From: Acidovorax sp. HDW3
GTDB taxonomy: Bacteria > Pseudomonadota > Gammaproteobacteria > Burkholderiales > Burkholderiaceae_C
Length of the DNA stretch: 64,000 nucleotides
Assembly: GCF_011303755.1 (NCBI RefSeq)
Contig: NZ_CP049885.1
Span: 1,780,001-1,844,000, forward strand
Reading direction: 5' to 3'
Made by a program: the position numbers and the translations under genes
Shown: positions 43,218 to 51,881 of the stretch, one piece after another
Layout: the number at the start of each line of letters is the position of its first letter
How positions within the stretch are numbered: the stretch's first letter is position 1
Notes under the pieces: generated by a model
What the model was told of the DNA's origin: nothing
Database searches by the model: none
Seen by the model: only the letters and a program-made list of their open reading frames with translations

Positions 43218-44390
43218 ATGAACGACAACCCGGTACGTCGCGCCGCACCAACGCCAGCGGACTCCATAGCGGTCGCCGCGTCCATTGACGCCCATCGAGC
43301 CCACCCAGAGGTGGATCTCCGGCGGCATGCTCGCAATAGACAGATAGAACTGGCAAAAAGCCTCCAAGGGCGACGCGCCATCTACCTGGACCTCAAGTTC
43401 TGGATCGGGCTGCGGGATGCGGAGGCCACCAGCGGCCACACGCCTCACCCCTACAGCGACCTCTTGGCGGCACTACGGCGGACTGTCACCGAGCATCGTG
43501 CCTTCTGCCCCATCTCAGACAGTTGCTTCCTGGAGGTTTTCAAGCAGTCGGACTCAGCCACGCGACGCAAGACGGCCGCGCTTATCGACGAATTGAGCCT
43601 CGGCGTCACGATCATTCCCTTTGAACTGCGCGTCGGGACCGAGATCGCCCACCTGTTGCATGCCGCACGCACGCCGGAGCAGGTTTTTCCGCTGGACCAG
43701 CTCGTCTGGACCAAGCTCAGCTATGCGCTGGACTACTTCAGCCCACCTGTCGGCATGTTCGACAAGCACACCGCTCGAGCGATCGAGAAAGCCTTCTTCG
43801 ATCACATGTGGACCATCCCTTTGGTCGAAATCGAAGAGCACATCGGCGATGCCATGTCCACCAAAGATCCTGTACATCATGAGCGCCTAGCGCACACCTT
43901 GAACCAAGATGTGGCAAAACATGCTCCGGAGATCAAGAGTTTCAAGCAAGTGTATGAACACGAACTCGTTGGTGTGATGGATCTCTACGCCAGCCATGCT
44001 GTCGACATCCTTTGCGACATGGCCCCCCCCTCCATGGGCCCACCACCGGCGAAGGATACCGGCGAGTACAAAAACATCGAAAGGCACTGCCTAAGTTTGT
44101 TGATCGCTGCAATGGAAACAAACCGTGGCAAGGCCACTCTGCGGACGCTGCACATCGAGACCATCATTCACGCGGCAGTACGCTGGAACAAAGGGCAGAA
44201 GTTCAAAGCCAACGATTTCTTCGACCACCAGCATGCTGCTGCAGCGGTTGGCTATTGCGACGCCTTCTTCACCGAGCGCTCGCTAGCCAATATGCTCACC
44301 CGCAGCGATCTAGGCTTGGACAAACTTTATGACTGCGCTGTAGTTTCCAATCCCGAGGCAGCACTGCAATATGTTCGTTCAACATTCTAG
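43218..44390 (+). CDS. PIN-like domain protein of unknown function
   Basis: A 390-residue soluble protein that I cannot assign to a named family. Two ends look like a PIN nuclease fold. AIYLDLKFWIGL near residue 55 resembles the LDTNFW first-strand motif with Asp58. FFDHQHAAAAVGYCDAFFTERSLANML near residues 335-362 resembles the closing D-H-A-A-Y-D-x-F-T-E motif. The middle is helical with a long insertion (residues 110-300). It lies 40 bases after the RES toxin on the same strand and could be a third member of that module or a separate toxin or defence nuclease. Confidence 0.6.
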   Translation: MNDNPVRRAAPTPADSIAVAASIDAHRAHPEVDLRRHARNRQIELAKSLQGRRAIYLDLKFWIGLRDAEATSGHTPHPYSDLLAALRRTVTEHRAFCPISDSCFLEVFKQSDSATRRKTAALIDELSLGVTIIPFELRVGTEIAHLLHAARTPEQVFPLDQLVWTKLSYALDYFSPPVGMFDKHTARAIEKAFFDHMWTIPLVEIEEHIGDAMSTKDPVHHERLAHTLNQDVAKHAPEIKSFKQVYEHELVGVMDLYASHAVDILCDMAPPSMGPPPAKDTGEYKNIERHCLSLLIAAMETNRGKATLRTLHIETIIHAAVRWNKGQKFKANDFFDHQHAAAAVGYCDAFFTERSLANMLTRSDLGLDKLYDCAVVSNPEAALQYVRSTF

Positions 44391-44456
44391 GAAGCGGCGA
44401 CCGCCTTCTATTGAAAAAACGCGGACACTGAGAAAGCCGTACACGTGGAGGATTAA

Positions 44457-44488
44457 GCACTGAATTGAATGAGTGTTCAATTCAGTGC
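44457..44488. repeat. 13-bp perfect inverted repeat between two PIN-like genes
   Basis: GCACTGAATTGAA (44457-44469), spacer TGAGTG and TTCAATTCAGTGC (44476-44488) form a perfect palindrome without a T-tract. It sits about 38-45 bases upstream of the next PIN gene. It is an operator candidate or a transcription end for the upstream gene. Confidence 0.6.
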
Positions 44489-44525
44489 TGGGGCGTGAAT
44501 CCGTCCGAAGTTATTTCATTGTGAG

Positions 44526-45218
44526 TTGCCAGTGAAGAAGAAAAAAACACGCATCCTCCTCGACACCAATGTCTGGAGCTACATCGCCGATCAAGAAGCT
44601 GTGAGCGCGGTGGCCCAAGCCGCCCGAGCCAGATCTGTAGAGATTGTTGTCACACCATCCCTCGTAGACGAGCTCAGAAGAATCTCAGACACAACGCTGC
44701 GTCGTAAAGCCCTGCAGACTATCACCCATCCAGCATGGACCCGGCTCATGCCAGAGATATACGACGAGTGTCTAGAACTCAAAGCCGAGATCAAGCGACT
44801 CCGACCAGAATGGGTCATAGCCTCACCCAAACTCACGGAAGTAAACCGACTTCGATACGACTGGATACGCCGAACGGGCGGCTTTTGGGATAGAGCTCGG
44901 GTTGACCTTGCCCCCCGTCGTACGGATGAAAGCCGTCGCAGTGACAAAGAGCTTGATCTAGCCCGGAAGGAAGCTCGGGAGATTCGAAATCGGGTTCTTC
45001 AGTCGGGTGAGCAGAATGGTGCCGTGAGTCTGCAGCACGTTGCCTACATTCTGGAGGAACCTACTCCTGGCTGGTCAGGGGACCCTGTCGAATACTGGCG
45101 AGCTTCGAGTCTCTTTTTTATTGTCAAAGAGCTCATGGTCTATACAAGTCCGATCAGGGAGTGGATGGACAGCGAACTGGATGTCTTTGCGATACTTGCC
45201 CAAACGGAGTCCACAAAC
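44526..45218 (+). pseudogene. PIN domain protein, 3' end lost at an IS21 insertion
   Basis: The reading frame begins at a TTG (44526) or GTG (44532) with VKKKKTRILLDTNVWSYIADQEAV, a clear PIN-domain N-terminus (LDTNVW with the first catalytic Asp). SVEIVVTPSLVDELRRISDTTLRRKAL and a helical region follow. The native sequence runs to about residue 231 (ELDVFAILAQTEST), where the left end of an IS21-family element begins. The frame continues about 30 codons into the IS end, so those last residues are IS-derived. Loss of the natural C-terminus may inactivate it. PIN proteins are usually RNases in toxin-antitoxin systems; no partner is visible. Confidence 0.7.
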
Positions 45219-45356
45219 TGTCCGCGCCGATCCAAATTTGAGCCACCGTGCCGACTGAATATTGAGCCAGGGGTGGAAGCCGACTTTTGTGGGGTCGGCT
45301 GTGGATAAGTGTAGGTGCTGTCCTGGTTCGGCGATCTCCTTGTTGTTGTGTTGAAG

Positions 45357-45405
45357 GCGCTGTGCAAGCCGCGCAGGGCGTAGCCCGTAGCGGCTTGCAC
45401 AGCGC
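45357..45405. repeat. 16-bp perfect hairpin in the left part of the IS21 element
   Basis: GCGCTGTGCAAGCCGC (45357-45372) and GCGGCTTGCACAGCGC (45390-45405) form a perfect stem around a 17-base loop that itself contains GGGC/GCCC. It is just downstream of istB and may terminate transcription or insulate the element. Confidence 0.65.
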
Positions 45406-45414
45406 GGCACTTGC

Positions 45415-46236
45415 TCAGAATGGGTCGGGCTCAGCCTGCGTCGAGGCACTCTTTCGCGCCTGCTCGCGGGCCTTGATACGCTTCTTGGCTGCAGCCGTGC
45501 TGCGACTGAACCGGATCGACTCGTTGCCCGTCTCCACGATGTGGCAGTGGTGCGTGAGCCGGTCCAGCAGCGCCGTGGTCATCTTCGCGTCGCCGAACAC
45601 GCTGGACCATTCGGCGAAGTCCAGATTGGTTGTGATCATCACGCTGGTGTGCTCGTACAGCTTGCTCAGCAGGTGGAACAGCAACGCCCCGCCGGCCTGG
45701 CTGAACGGCAGGTAGCCCAGCTCATCGAGGATCACCAGGTCCATGCGCAGCAAGCTCAGCGCAATGCGCCCGGCCTTGCCTTGGGCCTTCTCCTGCTCCA
45801 ACGCGTTGACCAGATCGACGGTGGAGTAGAACCGCACCCGCTTGCCGTGCCGGGTGATGCCCGAGACACCCATGGCCGTGGCCAGATGGGTCTTGCCTGT
45901 GCCCGGTCCGCCCACCAGCACCACGTTGTGCGCCTCGTCGGTGAAGGCCGTGGTGGCCAGAGTCTCCACCAGCTTGCGGTCCACCGGTGAGACCTCGAAG
46001 TCAAAGCCCGCCATGTCCCGGTGCACCGGGAACTTCGCCGCGTGCATCTGGTGGCTGACCGAGCGCATCGCGCGGTCCGTGCCCTCGGCCTGCAACAAAT
46101 GCTCGATCAGCCAGCGCGAGGTCTCGATGCCCACACCGCCTCCCTCACCACCCCCTTGCTCGACCAGATCGGCCCACGCGCCGGCCATGCCGTGCAGGCG
46201 CAGTGCCTTGAGTTCGACCAGCACGTCAGTCTTCAT
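45415..46236 (-). CDS. istB: IS21 family helper ATPase IstB
   Basis: A 273-residue AAA+ ATPase that assembles on DNA and stimulates the IstA transposase. Walker A is [18 protein letters not shown] and Walker B is [55 protein letters not shown] follows, with sensor and arginine-finger regions. It overlaps the istA stop by 11 bases. It appears full length. Confidence 0.95.
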   Translation of the reverse strand: MKTDVLVELKALRLHGMAGAWADLVEQGGGEGGGVGIETSRWLIEHLLQAEGTDRAMRSVSHQMHAAKFPVHRDMAGFDFEVSPVDRKLVETLATTAFTDEAHNVVLVGGPGTGKTHLATAMGVSGITRHGKRVRFYSTVDLVNALEQEKAQGKAGRIALSLLRMDLVILDELGYLPFSQAGGALLFHLLSKLYEHTSVMITTNLDFAEWSSVFGDAKMTTALLDRLTHHCHIVETGNESIRFSRSTAAAKKRIKAREQARKSASTQAEPDPF

Positions 46237-47770
46237 GGTCGGCTCCTTCGGTGGTCACGCCCACAATGTTGCCCACGGTGTCCGAACGCAGGCTGTCGTA
46301 GCGCGCCGTGTTCGCCAGCGGCGGCGTGGTCACTCTCAGCAGCGTGGCCGCCGTGGGCGGCACCGGCTGCGCGTTGAGCCGGTTCAGCACATTGACCACA
46401 TGCTCCACGCTGACCTTGCCCGGTGCACCGCTCTCCAGCGCCAGCTCGATGGCCACCAACACCGCGTCCAGGCCGGCGCTGAGCACAACGGCCAGCACCT
46501 GCGCCATGACCCTGTCGCCGCCCGGGTTGCGCAGCAGCCCTCGGCGCAGCCGCTGCAGCGGCTCGGGCATGTCGGCAAAGGGCGCGCCGTTCCTCAGCGC
46601 GCCGGGCTTCCTCTGCAGCAGCGGGATGTAGTGCTGCCAGTCGTACCGGGTCTCGCCCGCGTTGCTCAGCCGCTCGTGGCGCGCCACGATGGTGTCGTCG
46701 GCCACGATGGCGACGCTGCCCGGATACAGCCGCGTGCTGACCAACTGGCCGACCCGTTCGCACGGCACCGAATAGCGGTTGCGCGCCACCGACACCAGGC
46801 AGGTGCTGGAGACCTGCGCGGGTTTCTCGACGTAGCCATCGAACGGCACCGGCATGGGCATGAGGTGCGCGCGCTCGTGTTCGAGCATCTCGGCCACGCT
46901 GAACTGGGTGTGCTCGGGGTGGCGCACCTCGTCCCACAGCGCGCGGCAGCGCTGGCCCAGCCAGGCGTTGAGTTCGGTGAAGCTGGCGAACTTGATCTTG
47001 GCCGCGTCGATCCAGATGCGCCGCCGGCTGTCCTGTACGTTCTTCTCGACGACACCCTTCTCCCAGCCGCTGGCCACGTTGCAGAAGTCCGGGTCATAGA
47101 GGTAGTGCGCGCACATGGTGGCAAAGCGCTCGTTGACGATGCGCCCCTTGCCCTTCTTGACCTTGTCCACCGCCGTCTTCATGTTGTCGTAAATGCCCCG
47201 GCGGGCCACACCGCCGAGTGCCGCGAAGCTGCGGGTGTGGGCATCGAACAGCATCTCGTGGCCCTGGCTGGGGTAGGCCACCAGCCAGAAGGCCCGACTG
47301 GCGCACAGCTTCATGTGTGAGACCTGCACCCGGTAGTAGATGCCACCGATCACCATGCCTTCCTCGCTCCAGTCGAACTGGAAGGCCTCGCCCAGTTCGA
47401 AGGCCAGTGGCACAAAGGCGTTGCCCGCAGACCCCTGGCCTTCGCCCTGGCGCCATGCCCGGATGAAGTCGGTCACCCGCGTGTAACCCCCCTCGTAGCC
47501 CGCACGCCTGATCTCGGCGTACAGCGCTTTAGCTGTTCTGCGCTCGTGTTTGGGCCGACGTGCATCGGCCTTCAAGGCCAGCCTGAGCGCGTCATGGAAC
47601 GCCGTGAGTTTGTTGGGTTGTTCGCCGCGCCGGTACTTCGGTGGGCCGTCCACCTCCCCGTGCAGCCACTTCGCCACCGTGTTGCGCGAGAGCCCTGTCA
47701 TGCGAGATATCTCGCGCTCCGATTTGTTCTTCCGGGCATGCAAATGCCGGATCCTGCCAATCATGTCCAT
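46226..47770 (-). CDS. istA: IS21 family transposase IstA
   Basis: A 514-residue transposase with an N-terminal helix-turn-helix ([32 protein letters not shown]). The DDE integrase core follows: the first Asp in [11 protein letters not shown], the second in [12 protein letters not shown], and the glutamate in [19 protein letters not shown]-terminal beta domain completes it. The start [11 protein letters not shown] at 47770 lies behind AAGGAG; the frame is open to 47800. It appears intact. Confidence 0.94.
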   Translation of the reverse strand: MDMIGRIRHLHARKNKSEREISRMTGLSRNTVAKWLHGEVDGPPKYRRGEQPNKLTAFHDALRLALKADARRPKHERRTAKALYAEIRRAGYEGGYTRVTDFIRAWRQGEGQGSAGNAFVPLAFELGEAFQFDWSEEGMVIGGIYYRVQVSHMKLCASRAFWLVAYPSQGHEMLFDAHTRSFAALGGVARRGIYDNMKTAVDKVKKGKGRIVNERFATMCAHYLYDPDFCNVASGWEKGVVEKNVQDSRRRIWIDAAKIKFASFTELNAWLGQRCRALWDEVRHPEHTQFSVAEMLEHERAHLMPMPVPFDGYVEKPAQVSSTCLVSVARNRYSVPCERVGQLVSTRLYPGSVAIVADDTIVARHERLSNAGETRYDWQHYIPLLQRKPGALRNGAPFADMPEPLQRLRRGLLRNPGGDRVMAQVLAVVLSAGLDAVLVAIELALESGAPGKVSVEHVVNVLNRLNAQPVPPTAATLLRVTTPPLANTARYDSLRSDTVGNIVGVTTEGADHED

Positions 47771-47887
47771 GGTGATCACTCCTTGTCCTCTGCTGCACAA
47801 AAAAACAGCAGAGTAGGTTGTTCACCTGGCTCAGTTTTGGGTCGGCACTACCCTCAAAAGTGGCTCAGTTTTCGGTCGGCGCCAACA

Positions 47888-48178
47888 GGTTACGCCCAGA
47901 ATCTTCGTCAGATCAGCTTCATTAGTTTGAAGCTTTTTCAGGTCTGTCGTGATCTTGTCCCGCTGCTTCTCGTAAAGCTCTTTCGGCGGGTACACCTTAT
48001 CTGGGCAATAGCATTGATACCCACATCCCGTAGTCTTGGTAAAGCCTTCCAGACCATAGTCGCCGGGAGTCGCTGGAATATGGATGTAGCCGTCATCAAT
48101 GAACTTGCGCTTGAAGACTAGCTGGCACAGCCGCTCCCAACTGTTCCCGTCAAATGGGCCATATGCAGTGTGGAACAC
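47888..48178 (-). pseudogene. Fragment of a PD-(D/E)xK nuclease-like gene, 3' end lost at the IS21 element
   Basis: On the minus strand, from a likely GTG start at 48178, the frame reads FHTAYGPFDGNSWERLCQLVFKRKFIDDGYIHIPATPGDYGLEGFTKTTGCGYQCYCPDKVYPPKELYEKQRDKITTDLKKLQTNEADLTKILGV and then enters the IS. GDYGLEG ... GYQCYC resembles the D-...-(E/Q)-x-K/C core of Mrr-like restriction endonuclease folds. I recognise it only as a recurring hypothetical family, often in defence-type neighbourhoods. At least the C-terminal half is missing, so it is probably dead. The start is uncertain; the frame is open to 48397. Confidence 0.55.
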
Positions 48179-48588
48179 GATTGCGTTCAGCCGTGAGGCG
48201 ACACGGAAACACCGACGACCACCGCTTTTGACAAAAGCAGTGAAGATGCGGTTTGATAAACGCAATTTGTAGTGCTCAGCCCTGCGCGCAAGCGGTTCTC
48301 CCTCATCGTCACCGCTACGGATGCTGCGCAAACGTACCGCGCGGTGTTTGGTTTGTACACATTGTTCGATACAAATGGTTGCTTGTAAAGCAAGCAATCC
48401 GTCGGTTACCCATTCGCTCTTGACGAAGACGCATGACTTATGCGGATGTGGTGAGCAAGAAGACAGACGAGCGGGAGTCAGATACCATTGCTGGATGGAA
48501 ACACAGCATCAGGGGTGACGCTGGAGCTAAGTGGATACCCCTTACACAATCACAGTTCGCGTAGCATACACTTTCCGAAATCACGGTC
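48179..48588. other. Spacer without a recognised gene
   Basis: About 400 bases between the truncated nuclease-like gene and the AbiE-like operator. A frame continuing upstream of the truncated gene covers 48179-48397, but its translation (MLALQATICIEQC...) is not protein-like. I see nothing else convincing here. Confidence 0.4.
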
Positions 48589-48643
48589 AACACGGCCAAG
48601 ATAAAAAACACGGCCAAGTTAATTAAATTGGCCGTGTTAGAAT
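48589..48643 (+). promoter_or_regulatory. Triple-repeat operator and promoter of the AbiE-like pair
   Basis: AACACGGCCAAG occurs at 48589-48600 and 48607-48618, 18 bases apart, and inverted as TTGGCCGTGTT at 48628-48638. A -10-like TAGAAT (48638-48643) follows and the ATG is at 48652, so the transcript may be leaderless. Such repeats suit autoregulation by the antitoxin, as in AbiE systems. Confidence 0.65.
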
Positions 48644-48651
48644 CGATTTAT

Positions 48652-49791
48652 ATGCCAGCATCTCTTTCATCCAATAGGCATGCAGCGCATGCAGAGCAGT
48701 ACGTTGCCAATTTCTTCCAGTCCAACGGTTGGTCTGTGGAGATGCAGCATGAAGACTCGCTCAGCGCCGACTTGCTCATTCGGCACGGAAAGCACCGATT
48801 CATCGTCGAAATCAAGGCACTATCCGAAGGTCGCCCAGACCGCGTGCTGCCGGTTCTCTCTATGGCGATTCTCCAAGCCAAAGCTGCAGCCGAGCTGTCC
48901 GGCAATGCCCTCCCCCTCGCAATCATCTTCGTGCCGGAAGCATCTCTGTCTTTGGCTAAGCATGTGGAGGTGTTTGCGCAGAAGTTCGCGAAAGATGTGT
49001 CTGTCGGAATAATCTCGGGACGCGGCGAACAATATTTCAGCGATGAGGTATTCCAGCAGCTGAACCGATTGCCAGAGGAGCCAAGCCGCGCCTCAGCCCG
49101 CCGCCCATCGCAAGCTATCAACCTGTTCTCGGACCTCAACCAGTGGATGCTGAAGCTCCTCCTGGCGTGGGAATTGCCGAACGGCTTGTTGAACGCCCCA
49201 AAAAAGCAGTTCAAGAACGGCTCCGACCTGGCCGACGCTGCGCAGGTGTCCGCCATGAGCGCTTCCCGATTCCTGCAGCAACTGCGCAGCGAAGGATATC
49301 TGAGCGACTCATCGCCTCATCTGAAGCTCGTTCGTCGCGAAGAGCTTTTCCGCCGTTGGGGCGCCGCCGCGATGCGCGCGTGTCCGGAGATGCCATGCCG
49401 CTTTCTTCTACGAGCCCCTGCTGCTCAGCAAATTCGAGGCTTGCTAAGCCACCATTCCAAAAACGCTTGTCTGGGATTTTTTTCCGCTGCCGATGAGCTG
49501 GGCATCGGGCACGTCAGCGGTGTGCCTCCGTATATATATGTTCCCAAGCTGCCCAAAGTGGGGGCATCGGACTGGCCAGGGTTGATGGCGTATCCATCTG
49601 ATCGACCAGACTTGATCTTGCGTCAGGCATCTTTTCCGCAATCCACCTTCAGGGGAGCCGTCAATCACGACGGAATCTTGGTTACGGACATCCTCCAAGT
49701 ATGGTTGGACGTGATGAACCACCCAACAAGGGGATCTGAACAAGCTGGCCTGATCTACAAGAAATATCTCCTGCCACTCGTCGGTAACTGA
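48652..49791 (+). CDS. AbiEi-like antitoxin/regulator with an endonuclease-like N-terminal domain
   Basis: A 379-residue protein. The N-terminal 110 residues look like a restriction-endonuclease-type fold (AEQYVANFFQSNGWSVEMQHEDSLSADLLIRHGKHRFIVEIKALSEG), with the core residues Asp and the E-x-K pair visible. A winged helix-turn-helix follows (DLADAAQVSAMSASRFLQQLRSEGYL). The C-terminal domain (residues 215-379) has GILVTDILQVWLDVMNHPTRGSEQA, the layout of AbiEi-type antitoxins. The start MPASLSSNRH at 48652 lies just after the operator; no clear ribosome site is present. With the following nucleotidyltransferase it forms a two-gene module. Confidence 0.75.
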   Translation: MPASLSSNRHAAHAEQYVANFFQSNGWSVEMQHEDSLSADLLIRHGKHRFIVEIKALSEGRPDRVLPVLSMAILQAKAAAELSGNALPLAIIFVPEASLSLAKHVEVFAQKFAKDVSVGIISGRGEQYFSDEVFQQLNRLPEEPSRASARRPSQAINLFSDLNQWMLKLLLAWELPNGLLNAPKKQFKNGSDLADAAQVSAMSASRFLQQLRSEGYLSDSSPHLKLVRREELFRRWGAAAMRACPEMPCRFLLRAPAAQQIRGLLSHHSKNACLGFFSAADELGIGHVSGVPPYIYVPKLPKVGASDWPGLMAYPSDRPDLILRQASFPQSTFRGAVNHDGILVTDILQVWLDVMNHPTRGSEQAGLIYKKYLLPLVGN

Positions 49792-49796
49792 GTCTG

Positions 49797-50609
49797 ATGA
49801 ACGATCTAGAAGCTTTCGCGAAACTGGTTCAGGCCCTGGCAGCTTGGCGCCAGCAGCTGATCTTCATCGGCGGTTGGGGCCATCGTCTCCACCGACTAGA
49901 TCCAAGGGCCAACCGGCCTGACTATCAGCCTGTGTTCACTCGTGACACGGACCTCGCCTTTGCAAACAAGGAGCCCATTGAGGGAGACATCAAGCAATCG
50001 CTCCTGCAGCATGGCTTCAAGGAAGAGTTGAGCGGCGACCATCGACCACCGGCGGCCCATTACACGCTTGGCGACGAGGCCAGCGGCTTCTATGCCGAGT
50101 TCCTGACACCTTTGGCGGGAAGCGGCCGCAAACGAAGCGGAGAAGCGGACGCAACCATGACGAAGGCAGGGATCTCGGCTCAGAAGATCCGCCACCTGGA
50201 CGTCCTTCTGGTCGATCCCTGGATCATTAGTCTGGGACAGCAAGAGGGCGTTCCACTGCCAGAGCGAATTGATGTCCAGGTAGCCCATCCCTTGTGCTTC
50301 ATGGTCCAGAAGTTCCTGATTCAGCAATATCGACCGGCGAACAAACGAGCCCAGGACGTGCTGTACATCTACGACACGATCGAACTCTTCGGCGCGCTGC
50401 TGGACGAATTCAATGAACACTGGAAGGCGCGAGTTGCACCGGCGCTTGGTAGTCTGGCCGATGACGTGCGAAAGATCAGCACGCAGACATTCGCTGAAGT
50501 CAACGACATGATCCGCGACGCCGCACGTATTCCTGCTGATCGCGACCTACCCCCTGAACAAATCCAGGCAACGTGCAGCTACGCCTTCGAGCGCATGTTG
50601 CGATCGTAG
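49797..50609 (+). CDS. Nucleotidyltransferase-fold protein, AbiEii-like toxin
   Basis: A 270-residue protein with the nucleotidyltransferase signature: FIGGWGHRLHRL (GG-W/x-x-R/H motif), then PVFTRDTDLAFANKEPIEGDIKQSLLQHGF, where TRDTDL supplies the metal-binding acidic pair. AHPLCFMVQKFLIQQYRPANKRAQDVLYIYDTIELFG resembles the KxxR..KD.xD helix of this superfamily (the NTP_transf_8 type). It starts 5 bases after the regulator gene. By analogy with AbiEii/MenT it may add nucleotides to tRNA and arrest growth during phage infection; the analogy is not proven for this family. Confidence 0.75.
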   Translation: MNDLEAFAKLVQALAAWRQQLIFIGGWGHRLHRLDPRANRPDYQPVFTRDTDLAFANKEPIEGDIKQSLLQHGFKEELSGDHRPPAAHYTLGDEASGFYAEFLTPLAGSGRKRSGEADATMTKAGISAQKIRHLDVLLVDPWIISLGQQEGVPLPERIDVQVAHPLCFMVQKFLIQQYRPANKRAQDVLYIYDTIELFGALLDEFNEHWKARVAPALGSLADDVRKISTQTFAEVNDMIRDAARIPADRDLPPEQIQATCSYAFERMLRS

Positions 50610-50732
50610 ATTGTTCAATGCACGCACCGTCTCAACGCGAGTACGGCCGCTCAAACCATCGACTGAACGTGTTCAGCAATGGTTAGTCCATCGCGTATCG
50701 TAGTGTTGTTTGTCATAGGCCATGAAGAACTG

Positions 50733-51881
50733 TCACAGCAGCGCAGGGCCCTTCTCCAGCAGAGTGCGCGAAATCAAGATGCGATGGATTTCCGAGGTGC
50801 CGTCATATAGCCGGAAAACCCTTGCGTCGCGGAAGTAGCGTTCGATCGGCAGATCTGTGCAATAACCCATACCGCCAAAAATCTGCACCGCGCTGTCGGC
50901 AACATGCCCTAGCATTTCCGAAGCGAACAACTTCACCATCGAGACCTTCTCACGCGCGTCCCGCCCCTGATCAACCTCCCAGGCCGCGTTAAGGACCATC
51001 ATCCTGGCGGCATAGATTTCGGTCTGCATGTCAGCCAGCATCTTCTGCACCATCTGGAAGCTGCCAATCGGGGCACCAAACTGTGAGCGCTGCTGCGCGT
51101 ACTCGGCTGACATCTCCAACAGTTTCGAAGCCATGCCGACAGCCCTCGCGCCGACATAGGCAAGCCGCGCGACATTGATCAGGCCAAGCACGAGCGACAT
51201 ACCTCGCCCCGGTTCGCCGAGCAACTGCTCCGGACCAATCTGACAGTCGGTGAAGAACAACCCATGCTGATGGGTACCGCGATGTCCCATCATTTCTTGC
51301 ATTGGTCCCACTTCAAGACCCGGCGTATCGCGGTCAACTAGGAAGCATGAGATGCCTTCCTCACAACGCGCCGTGACGATATAGGCGCTCGCGACATCGG
51401 CATCGCTGATGAAGTGTTTGCTGCCGTTCAGGATCCAGCCCTCACCGTTGCGCCTGGCCGTGGTTCGTATGCCGTTTGCGTCCGAACCGGCCTCGGGCTC
51501 GCTCATCGCGACCGATACATGGATATCGCCACGCATGGCGGTATGCAGGTACTTCTCGCGCTGGGCGCCGGTGCAACGGGCAAGGATGCTGGGCACGTGG
51601 CCGAACGCGCGCCGCGCCAGCACATCCTTGGTGCGGCCGATCTGCTCGTTGACCAGACAGAATTCGACGGTACTCAGTCCTCCGCCTCCCGTCTCCTCCG
51701 GCATGTGCATGGCCCACAGCCCCAGTTCCCGGGCCTTGCGCTTCAGGCCGTCGGCCACGCTGGGGTCAATCGCGTTGGTTCTCTCGATCTCGTCTTCGAG
51801 TGGGTTGAGTTCTTTCTCCACAAACCGCTTCACCGTGGCAATCAGCATCTGCGCTTCGTTGGGAAGGGAAAAATCGATCAT
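50733..51881 (-). CDS. Acyl-CoA dehydrogenase family protein
   Basis: A 382-residue flavoprotein of the acyl-CoA dehydrogenase family. The FAD-binding motifs are VSVAMSEPEAGSDANGIRTTARRNGEGWILNGSKHFISDADVASAYIVTAR and GMGYCTDLPIERYFRDARVFRLYDGTSEIHRILISRTLL. In the last motif Asp stands where the catalytic glutamate of medium-chain enzymes (YEGT) is found, a variation seen in some homologues. It overlaps the GH88-like gene by ATGA and is the last gene of the cluster. It probably introduces or removes a double bond on an activated intermediate, for example to make the enoyl acceptor needed by a PigD-type enzyme. Confidence 0.9.
   Translation of the reverse strand: MIDFSLPNEAQMLIATVKRFVEKELNPLEDEIERTNAIDPSVADGLKRKARELGLWAMHMPEETGGGGLSTVEFCLVNEQIGRTKDVLARRAFGHVPSILARCTGAQREKYLHTAMRGDIHVSVAMSEPEAGSDANGIRTTARRNGEGWILNGSKHFISDADVASAYIVTARCEEGISCFLVDRDTPGLEVGPMQEMMGHRGTHQHGLFFTDCQIGPEQLLGEPGRGMSLVLGLINVARLAYVGARAVGMASKLLEMSAEYAQQRSQFGAPIGSFQMVQKMLADMQTEIYAARMMVLNAAWEVDQGRDAREKVSMVKLFASEMLGHVADSAVQIFGGMGYCTDLPIERYFRDARVFRLYDGTSEIHRILISRTLLEKGPALL

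Larger units (their letters stand above)
45219..47887 (-). mobile_element. IS21-family insertion sequence
   Basis: An element of about 2.67 kb with istA and istB on the minus strand. The ends are imperfect inverted repeats starting TGT. The left end is TGTCCGCGCCGATCCAAATT continuing TGAGCCACCGTGCCGAC. The right end, read inward, is TGTTGGCGCCGACCGAAAAC continuing TGAGCCAC and then GTGCCGACCCAAAACTGAGCCAGG. The doubled GCCGAC...TGAGCCA units are the multiple terminal repeats typical of IS21. The flanking bases (CACAAAC on the left, GGTTACG on the right) do not form a target duplication, so the element has probably undergone a deletion or recombination since insertion. Confidence 0.88.
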
